DNA from: JBBQYD01 sp942493075
GTDB lineage: Bacteria > Verrucomicrobiota > Verrucomicrobiia > Limisphaerales > UBA8199
Length of the DNA: 64,000 nt
Reading direction: 5' to 3'
Assembly (NCBI GenBank): GCA_942493075.1
Contig: OW818681.1
Location: 3,472,001-3,536,000, forward strand
The notes beneath the pieces were generated by a model that was not told the origin of the DNA, did no database searches, and saw nothing but the letters and a program-made list of their open reading frames with translations. Both the position numbers and the translations under genes were made by a program. Shown one piece after another: positions 22,876 to 33,500 of the stretch (positions are counted from its first letter, which is position 1; each line of letters begins with the position of its first letter).

Positions 22876-25710
22876 TTACCCTCGATCACAGGAGACCAGC
22901 ACAGCCACCGGCAAAGTGCCGAAGGCGCTTCCGAGCGGGACGCTGCCCTCGAAAAACCGCATATCTGTCCCGGCCAGTACTTCGTTGAACTGTCCACCAT
23001 GCAGCCAGGGCACATTCACTCGTGTATCTTTCCACACCGTCGGGCCAATAGGAGATCCCACGGATTTACGCAGCAGCGTGCAGGTTAACCGTGCCACGAG
23101 TACGAGTATGGTTTCCTCTTCTGAACGCCGGGCAAAAGCGATCACATGCTCTGCTGCATACCCTTCCGCTAGCAGAGGCTCATACGTGCCAGCTTCGAAG
23201 AGCGCTGCCTTCTCCGTTCTCAGGTGGAGCAAGCGCCTAAGCACATCGAGTTTGAGTCCGTCCTGAGTGGCTATTGTAGGTTCGGAACCTTCGCGCGATG
23301 AGGCGACACGCCGTTGCTGATAGTCAACAGGCCTCCTATTGTCAGGATCTACGAGGCTTAAATCCATGAATTCTGTCCCTTGGTAAATGTCAGGCACCCC
23401 GGGGCAGGTCAGCTTGAGCACCAATTGGGCTAAAGAATTGTGCATCCCGAAGAAAGCTGTGATTTTCTCGAAATCCTGGAAGTCGCTTAAGAATGAAACT
23501 GATTTCTTATCATCCAGGATGTGTTTCACAAACTGAGTAACGGCGTCTTCATACTTTTCATTGGGGTCAAGCCAACTGGTCTTTGCTTTGCTCTCCTTGA
23601 TAGCTTTGAGGACATATGCACACACTCGATCACAGTAAATTGATCGATCTGCCGGGCGTCCAGCTAATGGCCAAGAACCAACCAGGGTTTGATAAATGAG
23701 ATACTCGTCGTTGGGCGTGGGCGCCTCCTCACCATCAATTACGGCCCGCGCGTCCTTGTTCAGGAGGTGCCAGCGTTGAACCGCAGCCTCCCATTCCGGC
23801 GTGAGCTCGCTAAGCACGTTCAGCCGGGCGCGCACGTCCTCACCCCGTTTCGTATCGTGTGTAGCCGTCGCCAAGAGGCTATGTGGCCAGAGAGCCAACC
23901 GCTGCTGATTACTCTCATGAAACTGATCCACTGAGATCCCGAAAACATCTGGATCTCCCCCCACTTCATTCAGGGAGATCAGGCGGTTGTAATTGTAGAA
24001 AGCCGTATCTTCGAGTCCCTTCGCCATCACGGGTCCAGTAAGCTGCTGGAATCGCAGACGAAACTCCAAGGCCTCTTCAGAAAGCGCAGCACGTTCTTGG
24101 CTTGTTACCGTAGTCTGAGAGGGTCCCCAGCCTTGAAGCAGATCTTCCAGCCAGGTAAATGCGAGGGGATCAATTCGCTCAGCCCGGTATCGGCCTTTCT
24201 CAATTGCCTCGCGAATCCACTTTTGTTCCACCTCGGAGAGCTCCTGCGAACGGGAACTGGCGTAAGACCGGTAGGTTGGAAAACACGCTATGACTTCGAG
24301 CAGGACCCTCCGCAGGACCGAATAGGTCAGATCGCAGCCTGCCCTGGTCTTCTTTGCCAGCACCAGGAGCTGCCGGGACAGGGATGTCCATTCGCTAATG
24401 AGCAGTTCCTCAAGAACCCGCTTTTTGCTTCGGTAGATGATCTCGACGAGCGGTTCATGGAGGCCAGTGAAGTCCTGATAGATGCGGTCCATTTCTGCGC
24501 GTGCGGAGCTCGCGATAAAAACCGCGTTCACCTGGTTCAGAAAGTCGTAGCCTGTGGTCCCGGCGCATGGCCAATCAGATGGCAAGGTCTCCTGCCCTGT
24601 GAGAATCTTCTCTACAACCACGTAAAAATCGCCCGTGAGCGGCCGGGCGGATCGAGCCGCCTGCTGAACGGCTTGCAAGTAACCGGCGGGATCGCGCAAG
24701 CCATCCGGATGGTCAATACGCAAACCCGTCACGAATCCACGCCGCACCCAATCGAAAACCAGCCTGTGGGTAGCCGCAAAAACATCAGGGGATTCCATTC
24801 GCAAGCCGGCAAGCTGGGTTACATCGAAGAAACGGCGGTAGTTGAGCTCCTCGTTGCCAACCTTCCAAAAAGCGAGTCGATAATGCTGCTTTTGAATCAA
24901 CTCGTGGAGTTCAGAAAACGAGTCGGTATGCCCAGGGACGCCGTTGAGAAGTCCGAGGGTCTCCTTCAACGCCCTGGGGAACTCCGGGAAAGACGACTGC
25001 CACGAAACCATCTGCACCTTGATCCGTTCGAATTCAGCGATGCTACCTTGAGATTCGGCAGCCGTTACTTCCAACAGATTTTCGAGCTCTTTTATCAACT
25101 CCGTTTCGGCAAGGGATTGGCACCGCTGAAGAACGTTCCTAAGGATGTCTGCGTAGGAGGGCAGCGAGACGGGTAGCTCACGATCATGGTACCGAATCAC
25201 AAACCGGTTTCTGGCCCAATCCAGGCGAAGCTTGCCTGAGTGCAACGCACGAAAATAGTGGTCCTCAAGGATGGGGAGCAGCACTTTTCCCCTGCCCTCC
25301 GGGTATGGATTTTGCCAGTCTATATCAAAGTAACTAGCAAACGGTGAGGCAGGCCCATGTTCGAGCACGCTATGCCACCACGTGTTGCTTAAGTCGGCCC
25401 CCATATGATTGGGCACCATGTCCAGGAGCAGCCCCAACTTCTTTTCTTGAAGCGCCTCTGTGAACGCGAGGAAGGCCTCCGGTCCTCCCAATGCTGGGTT
25501 TACATGGTCGAAACTGCAAACATCATAGCCGTGCGTGCTGCCAGCACACGCGGTTAGAATTGGAGATGCATAGACATCTGAAACACCCAGAGCCTCGAGA
25601 TAATCAAGGATTTCAGCCGCTTGAGCGAACGTGAAATCCTTGTTGAACTGCAGGCGGTAGGTCGCACGCGGCACGCGGTCAAAAACCCGGGTTGAAATCG
25701 CCGGTTCCAT
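22876..25710 (-). CDS. treY: Malto-oligosyltrehalose synthase
   Basis: TreY, a GH13 enzyme, isomerises the reducing end of malto-oligosaccharides into a trehalosyl end. From the ATG at 25710 the product is 944 residues, starting MEPAISTRVFDRVPRATYRL; a further upstream frame extension would overlap the preceding gene and is rejected. Motifs in order are ALGVSDVYASPILTACAGST, HGYDVCSFDHVNPALGG, LLLDMVPNHMGADL, the catalytic-Asp region VTGLRIDHPDGLRDP, and the acid region VVVEKILTGQETLPSDWP with TTGYDF. Near the C-terminus PGVPDIYQGTEFMDLSLVDP is typical of TreY. It starts 4 bases after the GH57 gene in the same operon. The usual partner TreZ is not in view. Confidence 0.95.
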   Translation of the reverse strand: MEPAISTRVFDRVPRATYRLQFNKDFTFAQAAEILDYLEALGVSDVYASPILTACAGSTHGYDVCSFDHVNPALGGPEAFLAFTEALQEKKLGLLLDMVPNHMGADLSNTWWHSVLEHGPASPFASYFDIDWQNPYPEGRGKVLLPILEDHYFRALHSGKLRLDWARNRFVIRYHDRELPVSLPSYADILRNVLQRCQSLAETELIKELENLLEVTAAESQGSIAEFERIKVQMVSWQSSFPEFPRALKETLGLLNGVPGHTDSFSELHELIQKQHYRLAFWKVGNEELNYRRFFDVTQLAGLRMESPDVFAATHRLVFDWVRRGFVTGLRIDHPDGLRDPAGYLQAVQQAARSARPLTGDFYVVVEKILTGQETLPSDWPCAGTTGYDFLNQVNAVFIASSARAEMDRIYQDFTGLHEPLVEIIYRSKKRVLEELLISEWTSLSRQLLVLAKKTRAGCDLTYSVLRRVLLEVIACFPTYRSYASSRSQELSEVEQKWIREAIEKGRYRAERIDPLAFTWLEDLLQGWGPSQTTVTSQERAALSEEALEFRLRFQQLTGPVMAKGLEDTAFYNYNRLISLNEVGGDPDVFGISVDQFHESNQQRLALWPHSLLATATHDTKRGEDVRARLNVLSELTPEWEAAVQRWHLLNKDARAVIDGEEAPTPNDEYLIYQTLVGSWPLAGRPADRSIYCDRVCAYVLKAIKESKAKTSWLDPNEKYEDAVTQFVKHILDDKKSVSFLSDFQDFEKITAFFGMHNSLAQLVLKLTCPGVPDIYQGTEFMDLSLVDPDNRRPVDYQQRRVASSREGSEPTIATQDGLKLDVLRRLLHLRTEKAALFEAGTYEPLLAEGYAAEHVIAFARRSEEETILVLVARLTCTLLRKSVGSPIGPTVWKDTRVNVPWLHGGQFNEVLAGTDMRFFEGSVPLGSAFGTLPVAVLVSCDRG

Positions 25711-25714
25711 TGAT

Positions 25715-28180
25715 TCAAGCCGCGGCGTGGACTTGCTCAGGGATGGGCAGCAGGTGTGTGACGTTGAAATGCAACTGTTCTCCAAGCCTATAGAAATGTA
25801 ACAGCCATTCGCGGGCCTCAATGTCACCCTCCAGCGCTCGGCTTTGGTAGCTGGGAGCAATCTTCTTCAGAAGCTCCCACCAGAGGTTCTGGCCGCCGGC
25901 AGTATTCACGGCCAGTGGCAATTGGCGGACAAGCGACGCGAACTCCACAACCCGAGTCATTTTCTCGATATCAGACGGCTGCAATGCGACGTCGGTCATC
26001 ACCGCGTCCAGCTTGGTCGTGATGGCGAAACTGATGTCTTGATCCAGCATTCTGCCCTGGCGCGACGCAGCGTCGCGGAAGATCTGTCCCAGGTGCTCAA
26101 GATCCAGCTCCGGTTCCTGCAGCGCCCGAACAATATTCTCACGCAACACGAAATCCGCCGCGGTTTCCAAAGCAGGTGGAAAAGGAGCATTGATGCTCTG
26201 CAGGAACTTCATCAGCGGACCGTAACGCTCGGAAATGAGCTGAAAGCGACGGGCCAGGTCTTCACGAGTGGATGCGAGAATCCCATTCAAGATCTTCCTC
26301 TGCTCATCCTTGAACAAGGACTTCAGGGAATAGATAGCTCCGACGAAGCGCTGGTCGATGATGCGGATCACCTGCGGAAAATCAGCCGTTTCGTAAGCCG
26401 CCTTTACCTCCTGGGCGGTTGTCTGAAAGGCCTCCAGAGAATCTGCCGGGCGAATCCCGCCGGTGACATTATGCTCGCCCATGTAGAGCATGGCGTACTC
26501 GAAGGATTCCGTTTCCTGAGTGATTTCGGAAATAATTCGAGTGCGCCCGATGACAAGCTTCGTCTTTCCGCTTTCCAACCGTTCGTTCTGCTCGTCCTGA
26601 AACGAGAACGAAAACACACGAATACTGTCCGGGTAACGGTTGAACAGAGAGCTGATTCCGTAATGCGCCACCGCCTTGCGCCAGTCAATCATGGCGGGCC
26701 GGACAAACTTTTCGTAAATCTGTCGTCCATCGCCGTGTTCGGGGATGTTGCTTTTTGCCTGTTCCAGACGCTCCAGAAAGCCTGGTTCGAGGTCGACACC
26801 AAGAACTTCTCTACCAAGCTGAAGCACTCGGGCGGCGTACTGAATCACCTGCACTGTCTCAATCCCGGAAAGTTCGTCAAAGAACCAACCGCAACTGGTA
26901 TACATCAGCATGGCGTGGCGCTGCAACTCGAGGAGTTTCAGAGTACGCACCTGCTCCCCATCATTTAAATCACGGCGCGCCTGCTTGCGGAAGAATTCTG
27001 CCCGCGTCTCAGATCCTCGGTCCAGCATGACGGTGATGTAATCGTCACGCGCGCGCCAGGCATCGTGGAAGAATTCCCCGGCCTGCTGCTCGTATAACGG
27101 TTCGATCTGGTCTCGCAGCCAGTCGAGCGCATTTCTCAACGGCTCACGCCAGCGTTGATTCCAATCGCCGTGTCCACCGCTGTTGCAACCGCAGTCGCAC
27201 ATCCAACGGCCGACCCCGTGAACGCAGCTCCATGAGGATTTTTCATGGATCTGGGCTTCATACGCTGGCGGGTGTTTCTCGAGGTATTCGCCATAGTTGG
27301 TCAGCTTGGCGATATGATTACTCTCGATGTAATTCAATGCATACGCCAGTGCCATCTCACCATGCTTATGATGATGCCCATAGGACTCCCCGTCGGTGGC
27401 GATGTGGACCAATTGATCCCAGGGCCGCCGATCGCTGAAGGCACTTGTAAGCCGGTTGGCGAGTCGCTCGCCATTCACGAGCAAGCGCTCGAAAGCGACC
27501 GCCTGCGACACTGGGGCATCATAGAAAAAAGCTGCAATGCTCCGGTTCTCTGGCAACCGAATCGTATAGGCGCGCGTTGGATCGATTTGCCCTCCGTTGA
27601 CATCCCGCCAATGCCGCTTCCCGATCTCTCGAGTCCGGGTGGCTTGAAAAGGAGAAAGCACCGTGAACTTGATGCCTGCCTGGGCCAGGACATCCAGGGT
27701 TTCAATGTCGGCCGCCGTTTCTGCCAGCCACATTCCTTCCGGTGGGCGACCGAAACGCGCCTCAAAATCGCGAACTCCCCAAATCACCTGGGTCAGCTTG
27801 TCGCGCCTGTTTGCCAGGGGCATTATCATGTGATTATAAACCTGTGCCATGGCAGAGCCGTGGCCCGAGAACCGATCACAGCTCACGCGATCGGCTTCCA
27901 CAATAGCGTTGTGAACCAGCGGCAGTTTTTCTTGCATCCAGGCAAGCAAGGTTGGCCCAAAATTGAAACTGATTCGGGAATAGTTGCTGACGATTTCATT
28001 GATTTTGCCCTCGCCTCCGAGGATGCGGGCGGCGGAGTTTGGCGCGTAACACTCAGCAGTAATTCGTTCGTTCCAGTCGTGATACGGCATCGCTGAATCC
28101 TGGAGCTCAACTGATTCCAACCAGGGATTCTCACGCGGAGGCTGGTAAAAGTGCCCGTGGATGCAGATATATTTGTCCAT
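25715..28180 (-). CDS. GH57-fold glycoside hydrolase with DUF3536
   Basis: The 821-residue product begins MDKYICIHGHFYQPPRENPW, the usual start of GH57 proteins; codons further upstream in frame are atypical. GH57 features follow: GPTLLAWMQEKLP, a polar segment PEGMWLAETAADIETLDVLA that may hold the catalytic Glu, and HIATDGESYGHHHKHGEMAL. A cluster WSCVHGVGRWMCDCGCNSGG is Cys-rich. The second half is largely helical and corresponds to DUF3536, which is often fused to GH57 domains. GH57 enzymes act on alpha-1,4 or alpha-1,6 glucans; this subgroup's reaction is not established. Its place between malQ and treY suggests work on glycogen-derived maltodextrins. Confidence 0.88.
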   Translation of the reverse strand: MDKYICIHGHFYQPPRENPWLESVELQDSAMPYHDWNERITAECYAPNSAARILGGEGKINEIVSNYSRISFNFGPTLLAWMQEKLPLVHNAIVEADRVSCDRFSGHGSAMAQVYNHMIMPLANRRDKLTQVIWGVRDFEARFGRPPEGMWLAETAADIETLDVLAQAGIKFTVLSPFQATRTREIGKRHWRDVNGGQIDPTRAYTIRLPENRSIAAFFYDAPVSQAVAFERLLVNGERLANRLTSAFSDRRPWDQLVHIATDGESYGHHHKHGEMALAYALNYIESNHIAKLTNYGEYLEKHPPAYEAQIHEKSSWSCVHGVGRWMCDCGCNSGGHGDWNQRWREPLRNALDWLRDQIEPLYEQQAGEFFHDAWRARDDYITVMLDRGSETRAEFFRKQARRDLNDGEQVRTLKLLELQRHAMLMYTSCGWFFDELSGIETVQVIQYAARVLQLGREVLGVDLEPGFLERLEQAKSNIPEHGDGRQIYEKFVRPAMIDWRKAVAHYGISSLFNRYPDSIRVFSFSFQDEQNERLESGKTKLVIGRTRIISEITQETESFEYAMLYMGEHNVTGGIRPADSLEAFQTTAQEVKAAYETADFPQVIRIIDQRFVGAIYSLKSLFKDEQRKILNGILASTREDLARRFQLISERYGPLMKFLQSINAPFPPALETAADFVLRENIVRALQEPELDLEHLGQIFRDAASRQGRMLDQDISFAITTKLDAVMTDVALQPSDIEKMTRVVEFASLVRQLPLAVNTAGGQNLWWELLKKIAPSYQSRALEGDIEAREWLLHFYRLGEQLHFNVTHLLPIPEQVHAAA

Positions 28181-28316
28181 AGTTTTCGAACCCAGTGGCC
28201 CCCCTGCCAAGGGAAACCAATCTCTGGGCGGCGCACGGTAGCGCAAGAACAGGAAAATAAAACTGGGGCGAGGACCGTAACTCTACATAAAACTCAACCC
28301 TCCTCTCGTGGGCGGC

Positions 28317-30560
28317 CTAGGCGTGGGTTGATTGGGGACCTTCAGGGGAGGAGTGTTTTCTCACCTCCCCCAACGCATGCAGAAATTCTGAGATCTGTGG
28401 ATTGCGCTCTATCTCTTCCAGAGTGTGCTTTGATCGTCGGCGCCAATTAGGACGCTCAGGTCCCGTTCCAGGAGTATTCTGTGGTTCCAATTCTCCCCAG
28501 AGATCCTCCAGCGATAGCAGGATGACTTCCGCCGGACCGGCGCACAGCCATTTCAAACAGGCTTGATAAACGGATTCCAGGGAAGGTTCATCCTTAAGCC
28601 ATCCTTCGGACTTTAGAAACCGCACCAGGTGCTCGTGCAATGTGGCGCGGGCCTTCCGAGCTTCGCGAAGTTTTTCGGGGCGCAGCAGGCCTAAGGCCGC
28701 CCGGTCATCGAGATCAGCACCCGTCCAATGAGCCGCGAAGGTCGGCATGTCATGCGTATTGACACTGGCAACAGCCTGCCGTGCGGGCGCGCGCAATGCC
28801 TCACGGGTATCCGGCTGCTGTTCGAACTGCAATACAAACATCCGCCGCAACTGATGACGGGCCATTGCTTCAGTGACTTCAGGCGGAACTGTTCCGAGGT
28901 CCTCCCCTACGATCATCGTCTTGTGCCGATGTGATTCAAGATTCACAATCGCGTGCCACTCGTCAGCCGCGTAACGCACGTACACACCATCAGCCGCCCC
29001 AAGCCCAGGGGCGGTCCAATATAATCGGTGCAATCCCATGACGTGATCGATGCGAAGCATCCCCGCATGTTTCATCTGAAAATTCAAATACTCACGCACG
29101 TAGGCATAACCTGTCTCCCGTATCCGTTGTGGATGCAATGGCGGGAACCCCCAGTTCTGCCCTTTGGTGAAGAATGAATCTGGTGGGGCTCCCACGCTTG
29201 CCGGAAATGCGAAAGCATCGCGCTCTCTCCACACATCAAAACCGGAAGCATGGACGCCCACGGGGAGGTCCAAATAGACATACGCAGCGCCGGGTGTTGT
29301 CCGATCCATCGCTTCTGAGATCTGCTCGTGAGCCAGCCATTGGGCGTAGGCGTGAGTCTGGGACACCGATTCGCGATAGTCCCCCGGTTCGATCCGACCG
29401 TTGTACAGGCGCGATTCCCATGACTGCCAGGATTGCTGGGAACGATCCATGGCGGCTCGAAATCGGGCGTAATCTTCCAATCTTGGGTGGTTTTTGCCAT
29501 GAATCTCGAAAAGATCGCGGCGATGCGAAGGCTTACTGAAGAATGACCCGGAAAGCAGAGCAAGCACTTTGCCCCTCAACCGCATCCCTGCTTCGTAATC
29601 GATCAGTTTGGCGCAACGAAGCTTCTGCAGATGCCTTTGAAACGCCGGGGACGCGATGTATTCCTGCGCTTCCCGGCATTGCTTCAACTCGGGCACTACA
29701 GTTAAATCGATGTAGAACTCATTCCAAAAGAAGCGGCTCAGGGGAGAATATGGACTTGGATCACGGATGGGAGGCCCGTAACCACCTGCCAGCAGCGGCG
29801 GGGATGAAACCGCCATGCCACCTAGTTTGCTGATGTGCCTTCGCAAGCGCGCCCAGTCGCTAAAATTACCCGCTCCCCAGCTATTCTGGGAGGTCAGAGC
29901 GTAAAGCGGACAGAAGGCGCCCCATCCCCGGGCATGATCGGGCGCATAGGCGGTCAGGGGTGCGGAAATAATCAAAGCTCGATGCACACGGTGACGCACC
30001 TCCAGTTCAAGCTGATGGTATCCCATGGGCAAGGGAGGTAACTCTAAGACCCGAGAGGTAAAGCGCTCACCGCCGAAACGGAGCTCATTCTTAATGCTTA
30101 ATCGCGAAAACCGGCACTCCAGATTTTTGCTGGACCCATTTTCAAAGTGAAGCTTGCCGAAGACTGGAGCACTCTCAAGGGAACGCGGCAGTCGAAGGCT
30201 CACTCCGCACGGCCCTCCGTTCCAAGCCACAACCACAGGCTCCAGAGCTTGCCATGCTTTTCGCTCCTGCAAATCACGCAGTGCCTCCCGGCAAGCACGA
30301 GTGTTCTCAACGGAGTAACCCCACAATGGGATTAAAGCGCGCAAGGCATCAACTGTAGCCTCATGGCGCCCGCCGACCATGTCTGTAAACGACAACTGAA
30401 TCCCACATTGAAGAGCGATTTGCCTCAGGAGCTTCTGTTCGACGCGCTCGGGACTCGCCTTGGATCGCTTGGTAATCTCCGGTTCGCCGAGGCTGCGCCG
30501 CCAACCCGGCACGGCCGAACGCCGCCATGGCGGCATGCCTTTTTCACGAAATCGATCCAT
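28317..30560 (-). CDS. malQ: 4-alpha-glucanotransferase (amylomaltase)
   Basis: MalQ (GH77) transfers maltodextrin chains between acceptors, releasing glucose. The 747-residue product has an N-terminal beta extension (residues about 60-220), then the GH77 core: RGWGAFCPLYALTSQNSWGA, DPSPYSPLSRFFWNEFYIDL, GMLRIDHVMGLHRLYW with the catalytic Asp, MIVGEDLGTVPPEV with the catalytic Glu, and VNTHDMPTFAAHW. The long form with an N-terminal extension is normal for this enzyme type. The start lies 3 bases after the TreS-maltokinase stop, which implies translational coupling. About 136 bases separate it from the GH57 gene downstream. Confidence 0.94.
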   Translation of the reverse strand: MDRFREKGMPPWRRSAVPGWRRSLGEPEITKRSKASPERVEQKLLRQIALQCGIQLSFTDMVGGRHEATVDALRALIPLWGYSVENTRACREALRDLQERKAWQALEPVVVAWNGGPCGVSLRLPRSLESAPVFGKLHFENGSSKNLECRFSRLSIKNELRFGGERFTSRVLELPPLPMGYHQLELEVRHRVHRALIISAPLTAYAPDHARGWGAFCPLYALTSQNSWGAGNFSDWARLRRHISKLGGMAVSSPPLLAGGYGPPIRDPSPYSPLSRFFWNEFYIDLTVVPELKQCREAQEYIASPAFQRHLQKLRCAKLIDYEAGMRLRGKVLALLSGSFFSKPSHRRDLFEIHGKNHPRLEDYARFRAAMDRSQQSWQSWESRLYNGRIEPGDYRESVSQTHAYAQWLAHEQISEAMDRTTPGAAYVYLDLPVGVHASGFDVWRERDAFAFPASVGAPPDSFFTKGQNWGFPPLHPQRIRETGYAYVREYLNFQMKHAGMLRIDHVMGLHRLYWTAPGLGAADGVYVRYAADEWHAIVNLESHRHKTMIVGEDLGTVPPEVTEAMARHQLRRMFVLQFEQQPDTREALRAPARQAVASVNTHDMPTFAAHWTGADLDDRAALGLLRPEKLREARKARATLHEHLVRFLKSEGWLKDEPSLESVYQACLKWLCAGPAEVILLSLEDLWGELEPQNTPGTGPERPNWRRRSKHTLEEIERNPQISEFLHALGEVRKHSSPEGPQSTHA

Positions 30561-30563
30561 AGG

Positions 30564-33500
30564 TTAGGCCGAGGCCATTTCTGGCCGGTTTTGCGCCGCG
30601 GTGCTCCGGCCTACCCCCATCAAGTGCAGAATTGCCTCCAAGGGAATCTGCAGCCAGCGTTCGCGGTAGGTTAATTCGTGCCGAAGCTCGTAGATGGCTT
30701 TACTGAGCAAGTGTGCATCGAGCAGGATTGCCGTTTCGGCGGGACTTGCCGGCAGCAACCCGGAGCCCTCCATTCGTTTCAGATAGGCCCGCATGAAGGC
30801 AGCGCTGACCCAGCGATGCCAAAACAGTATCCAAGGCTCCATCTGGGGCATGTGTTCCTCTTCGATGGCGCCTTGTTCGAGTTGATTGAAGACGGAGGCG
30901 TGCGCTGCGAATCCGAAAGAACGGATCATGCCCGCCACATCACGCAAGGGAGAACGCTTAATGCGTCTTTCTCCCAAGGGTCGGGTGGATTCCCCTTCAA
31001 AATCTATGACGATGAAGTCCTTTCCTGTGTGCATCACCTGCCCCAAATGATAGTCACCATGGCACCGGATGCGGACTGTTTGGATTGGTGCCGCATAGAC
31101 CTGTTTCAGCCGCGCCAGGATGTCCCGCTCCATTGCAAGGACCTGCGCTGCCAGCTTCTGGGTTCTCCCTGGCAATCCGGGGAGTTTGAGTTTCAGCTCT
31201 CCGAACGCGCGCACTACCAGATTCCTCATTGATTGATAAAGCCCTCGTTGATAGAAGGGGGTGAATGGCTCGGGTGCAAAATCCGCGTGTTCCTGATCTT
31301 GCCCCAGAATGCAATGCATCTCGGCAGTGCGTACAGCCAGGAGCTTGGCCGCCTCGATGTAGGTTCCAGCCAGGCTCACAACATCTGGAGGCAGGCTGGT
31401 CGCTGCCAGTTCCATGAACGTCCCCGGCACTTTCAAAAGGCTGACAATCTCTTCCTTCGGTGACGAACGCACCCGATCGAAATAACGGCTTAGCGTGTCG
31501 ATTGTAAAATCCCAGCCATTCTTCGCCTGCGGAAAGTACCTGTGCAATGTTCCGACAACGATCGGCTCGGAACCGGGGCGCTGGTACTCGACGCTGCCAA
31601 CAAACGGCACAACGTTCGCCGCACCATGTTCAACCATGAAGCGTCCCAGTTCCACCTCAGGATGGGGGCCAGGCTCCAAACGCCGGAAAAGCTTCAGGAT
31701 GAGTTGATCTCCGAAAATGATCGAAGTGTTGCTTTGGTCTGCGCGGCAGAGAGCCGCAGCAGAGCCATCGTCCGGGAGAACGGATTGATCGGGCATGCGC
31801 CAGCCTCTCAACTCTCCTTCTGATCCCGCTTGCATGCGTTGTTGAGCAATCAATCCCAGCAAGGCCGAGGAGGTTTCACAGTTCCCGGAGGCGTCATAGA
31901 GCAATCCCTGGCGGCCCGAAGAGAGAATCCGCAATGCACTAATGACGAGGTTTGGCTGGTTAGTCTGTAAGCGATCGGCTTCATCGCCGGTCGCATAGCC
32001 CAGTGGCATCAGGTATTCCTCGTTCTCTCCGTTGGTATGCTCGACTCCGAGGATCAGCAGGAATCCCGCACGCCCCACCGTATCCAACGGTATGATTTCG
32101 CGGATACGCACTGAAGCGACGTCACCCTTTTGGGACTGAAACCAGCGGCGGAGGCGCAAATAGCCACCGAGTCGATTCTCCAACAACCCCACGCCAGGCT
32201 GGGCTAAGGCCTCTTCCCAGGATTTCGCTGCAAGCAGGGGTTGTTGACCAGTGGTATTTGCCCTGGCCTCTTCACGCCCTGAAACCGGTTCCAGTGAAAA
32301 CCACATCGCGGAGTGTGGCCCCAGGGTGAGATAAAACGGCTCGGATGTTATCTGGGGAAACTCGGTGCGACCGAACAGTTCAAGCGGCACGCATGAAGCA
32401 TAGGCGCTCAAATCGAGCCTCGCTGGTTGCGCAAAGCGCGACAGGTTGGCCACCACGAGCACCGTCTCGAATTCCAAGCTCCGTATGAATGCGAGGATCT
32501 TGCGATTCTCGGGCTGCAGAAACTCCAGTTTGCCGCTGCCGAACGCTCGAAAACGCTTTCTTAAAGTGAGAACGCGCTTCATCCACCACAACAAAGAATT
32601 GGGATTCCGCTGCTGAGCCTCAACGTTGACCGCCTCGTAATGGTACTCTGGTTCAAGACTGACAGGCAGGAACAGAGCCTGCGGGCTCGCCCGTGAAAAA
32701 CCGGCATTCTTGTCCGAACTCCATTGCATTGGCGTGCGCACCCCGTTTCTGTCTCCTAAAAAAATGTTATCTCCCATCCCGATCTCGTCCCCGTAGTAGA
32801 TAACGGGGGTGCCGGGAAAAGAAAGCAGCAGCAAATTCAATAGCTCGATTCGCTTGCGATCATTGCCCAGCAAAGGAGCCAATCGCCTTCGGATCCCGAG
32901 GTTAATGCGAGCCTTCACGTCGTGCGCGTACATCCGATACATGTAGTCGCGCTCCTCATCTGTCACCATTTCCAAGGTCAGCTCATCATGGTTTCGTAAG
33001 AAAAGTGCCCATTGGCTGGTAGGCGGAATGGCAGGAGTCTGCTCCATGATATCGACAACTGGCACGCGATCCTCCATACGAACGGCCATAAACAATCGGG
33101 GCATCAGAGGGAAATGAAACGCCATATGGCATTCATCCCCTTCCCCTCCTCCGAGATAGGCAACAGAGTCCTCAGGCCATTGATTCGCTTCGGCCAATAA
33201 CATGCGATCCCCATACTTTTGATCAATGTGGGTTCTTAACAGTCGAAGAAAGGCGTGGGTCTCAGGCAGATTCTCGCAAGAAGTCCCCTCTCGCTCATAA
33301 AGATACGGCACGGCATCCAGGCGCAGTCCATCGACCCCCATGTCCAGCCAGTAATCCAGTACTTTGATTAATTCCTGGTGTACGAGAGGGTTGTCGAAGT
33401 TTAGATCGGGCTGGTGCGAATAAAACCGGTGCCAGAAATGAGCCTTCGCGATTGGATCCCATGTCCAATTGGATAGTTCGAAATCCCTGAAGATGATGCG

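Noticed and set aside
24097..26968. Plus-strand open frames opposite treY and the GH57 gene
   Set aside because: The minus strand encodes clear TreY and GH57 motifs here; the plus-strand frames show no domain and are antisense shadows.
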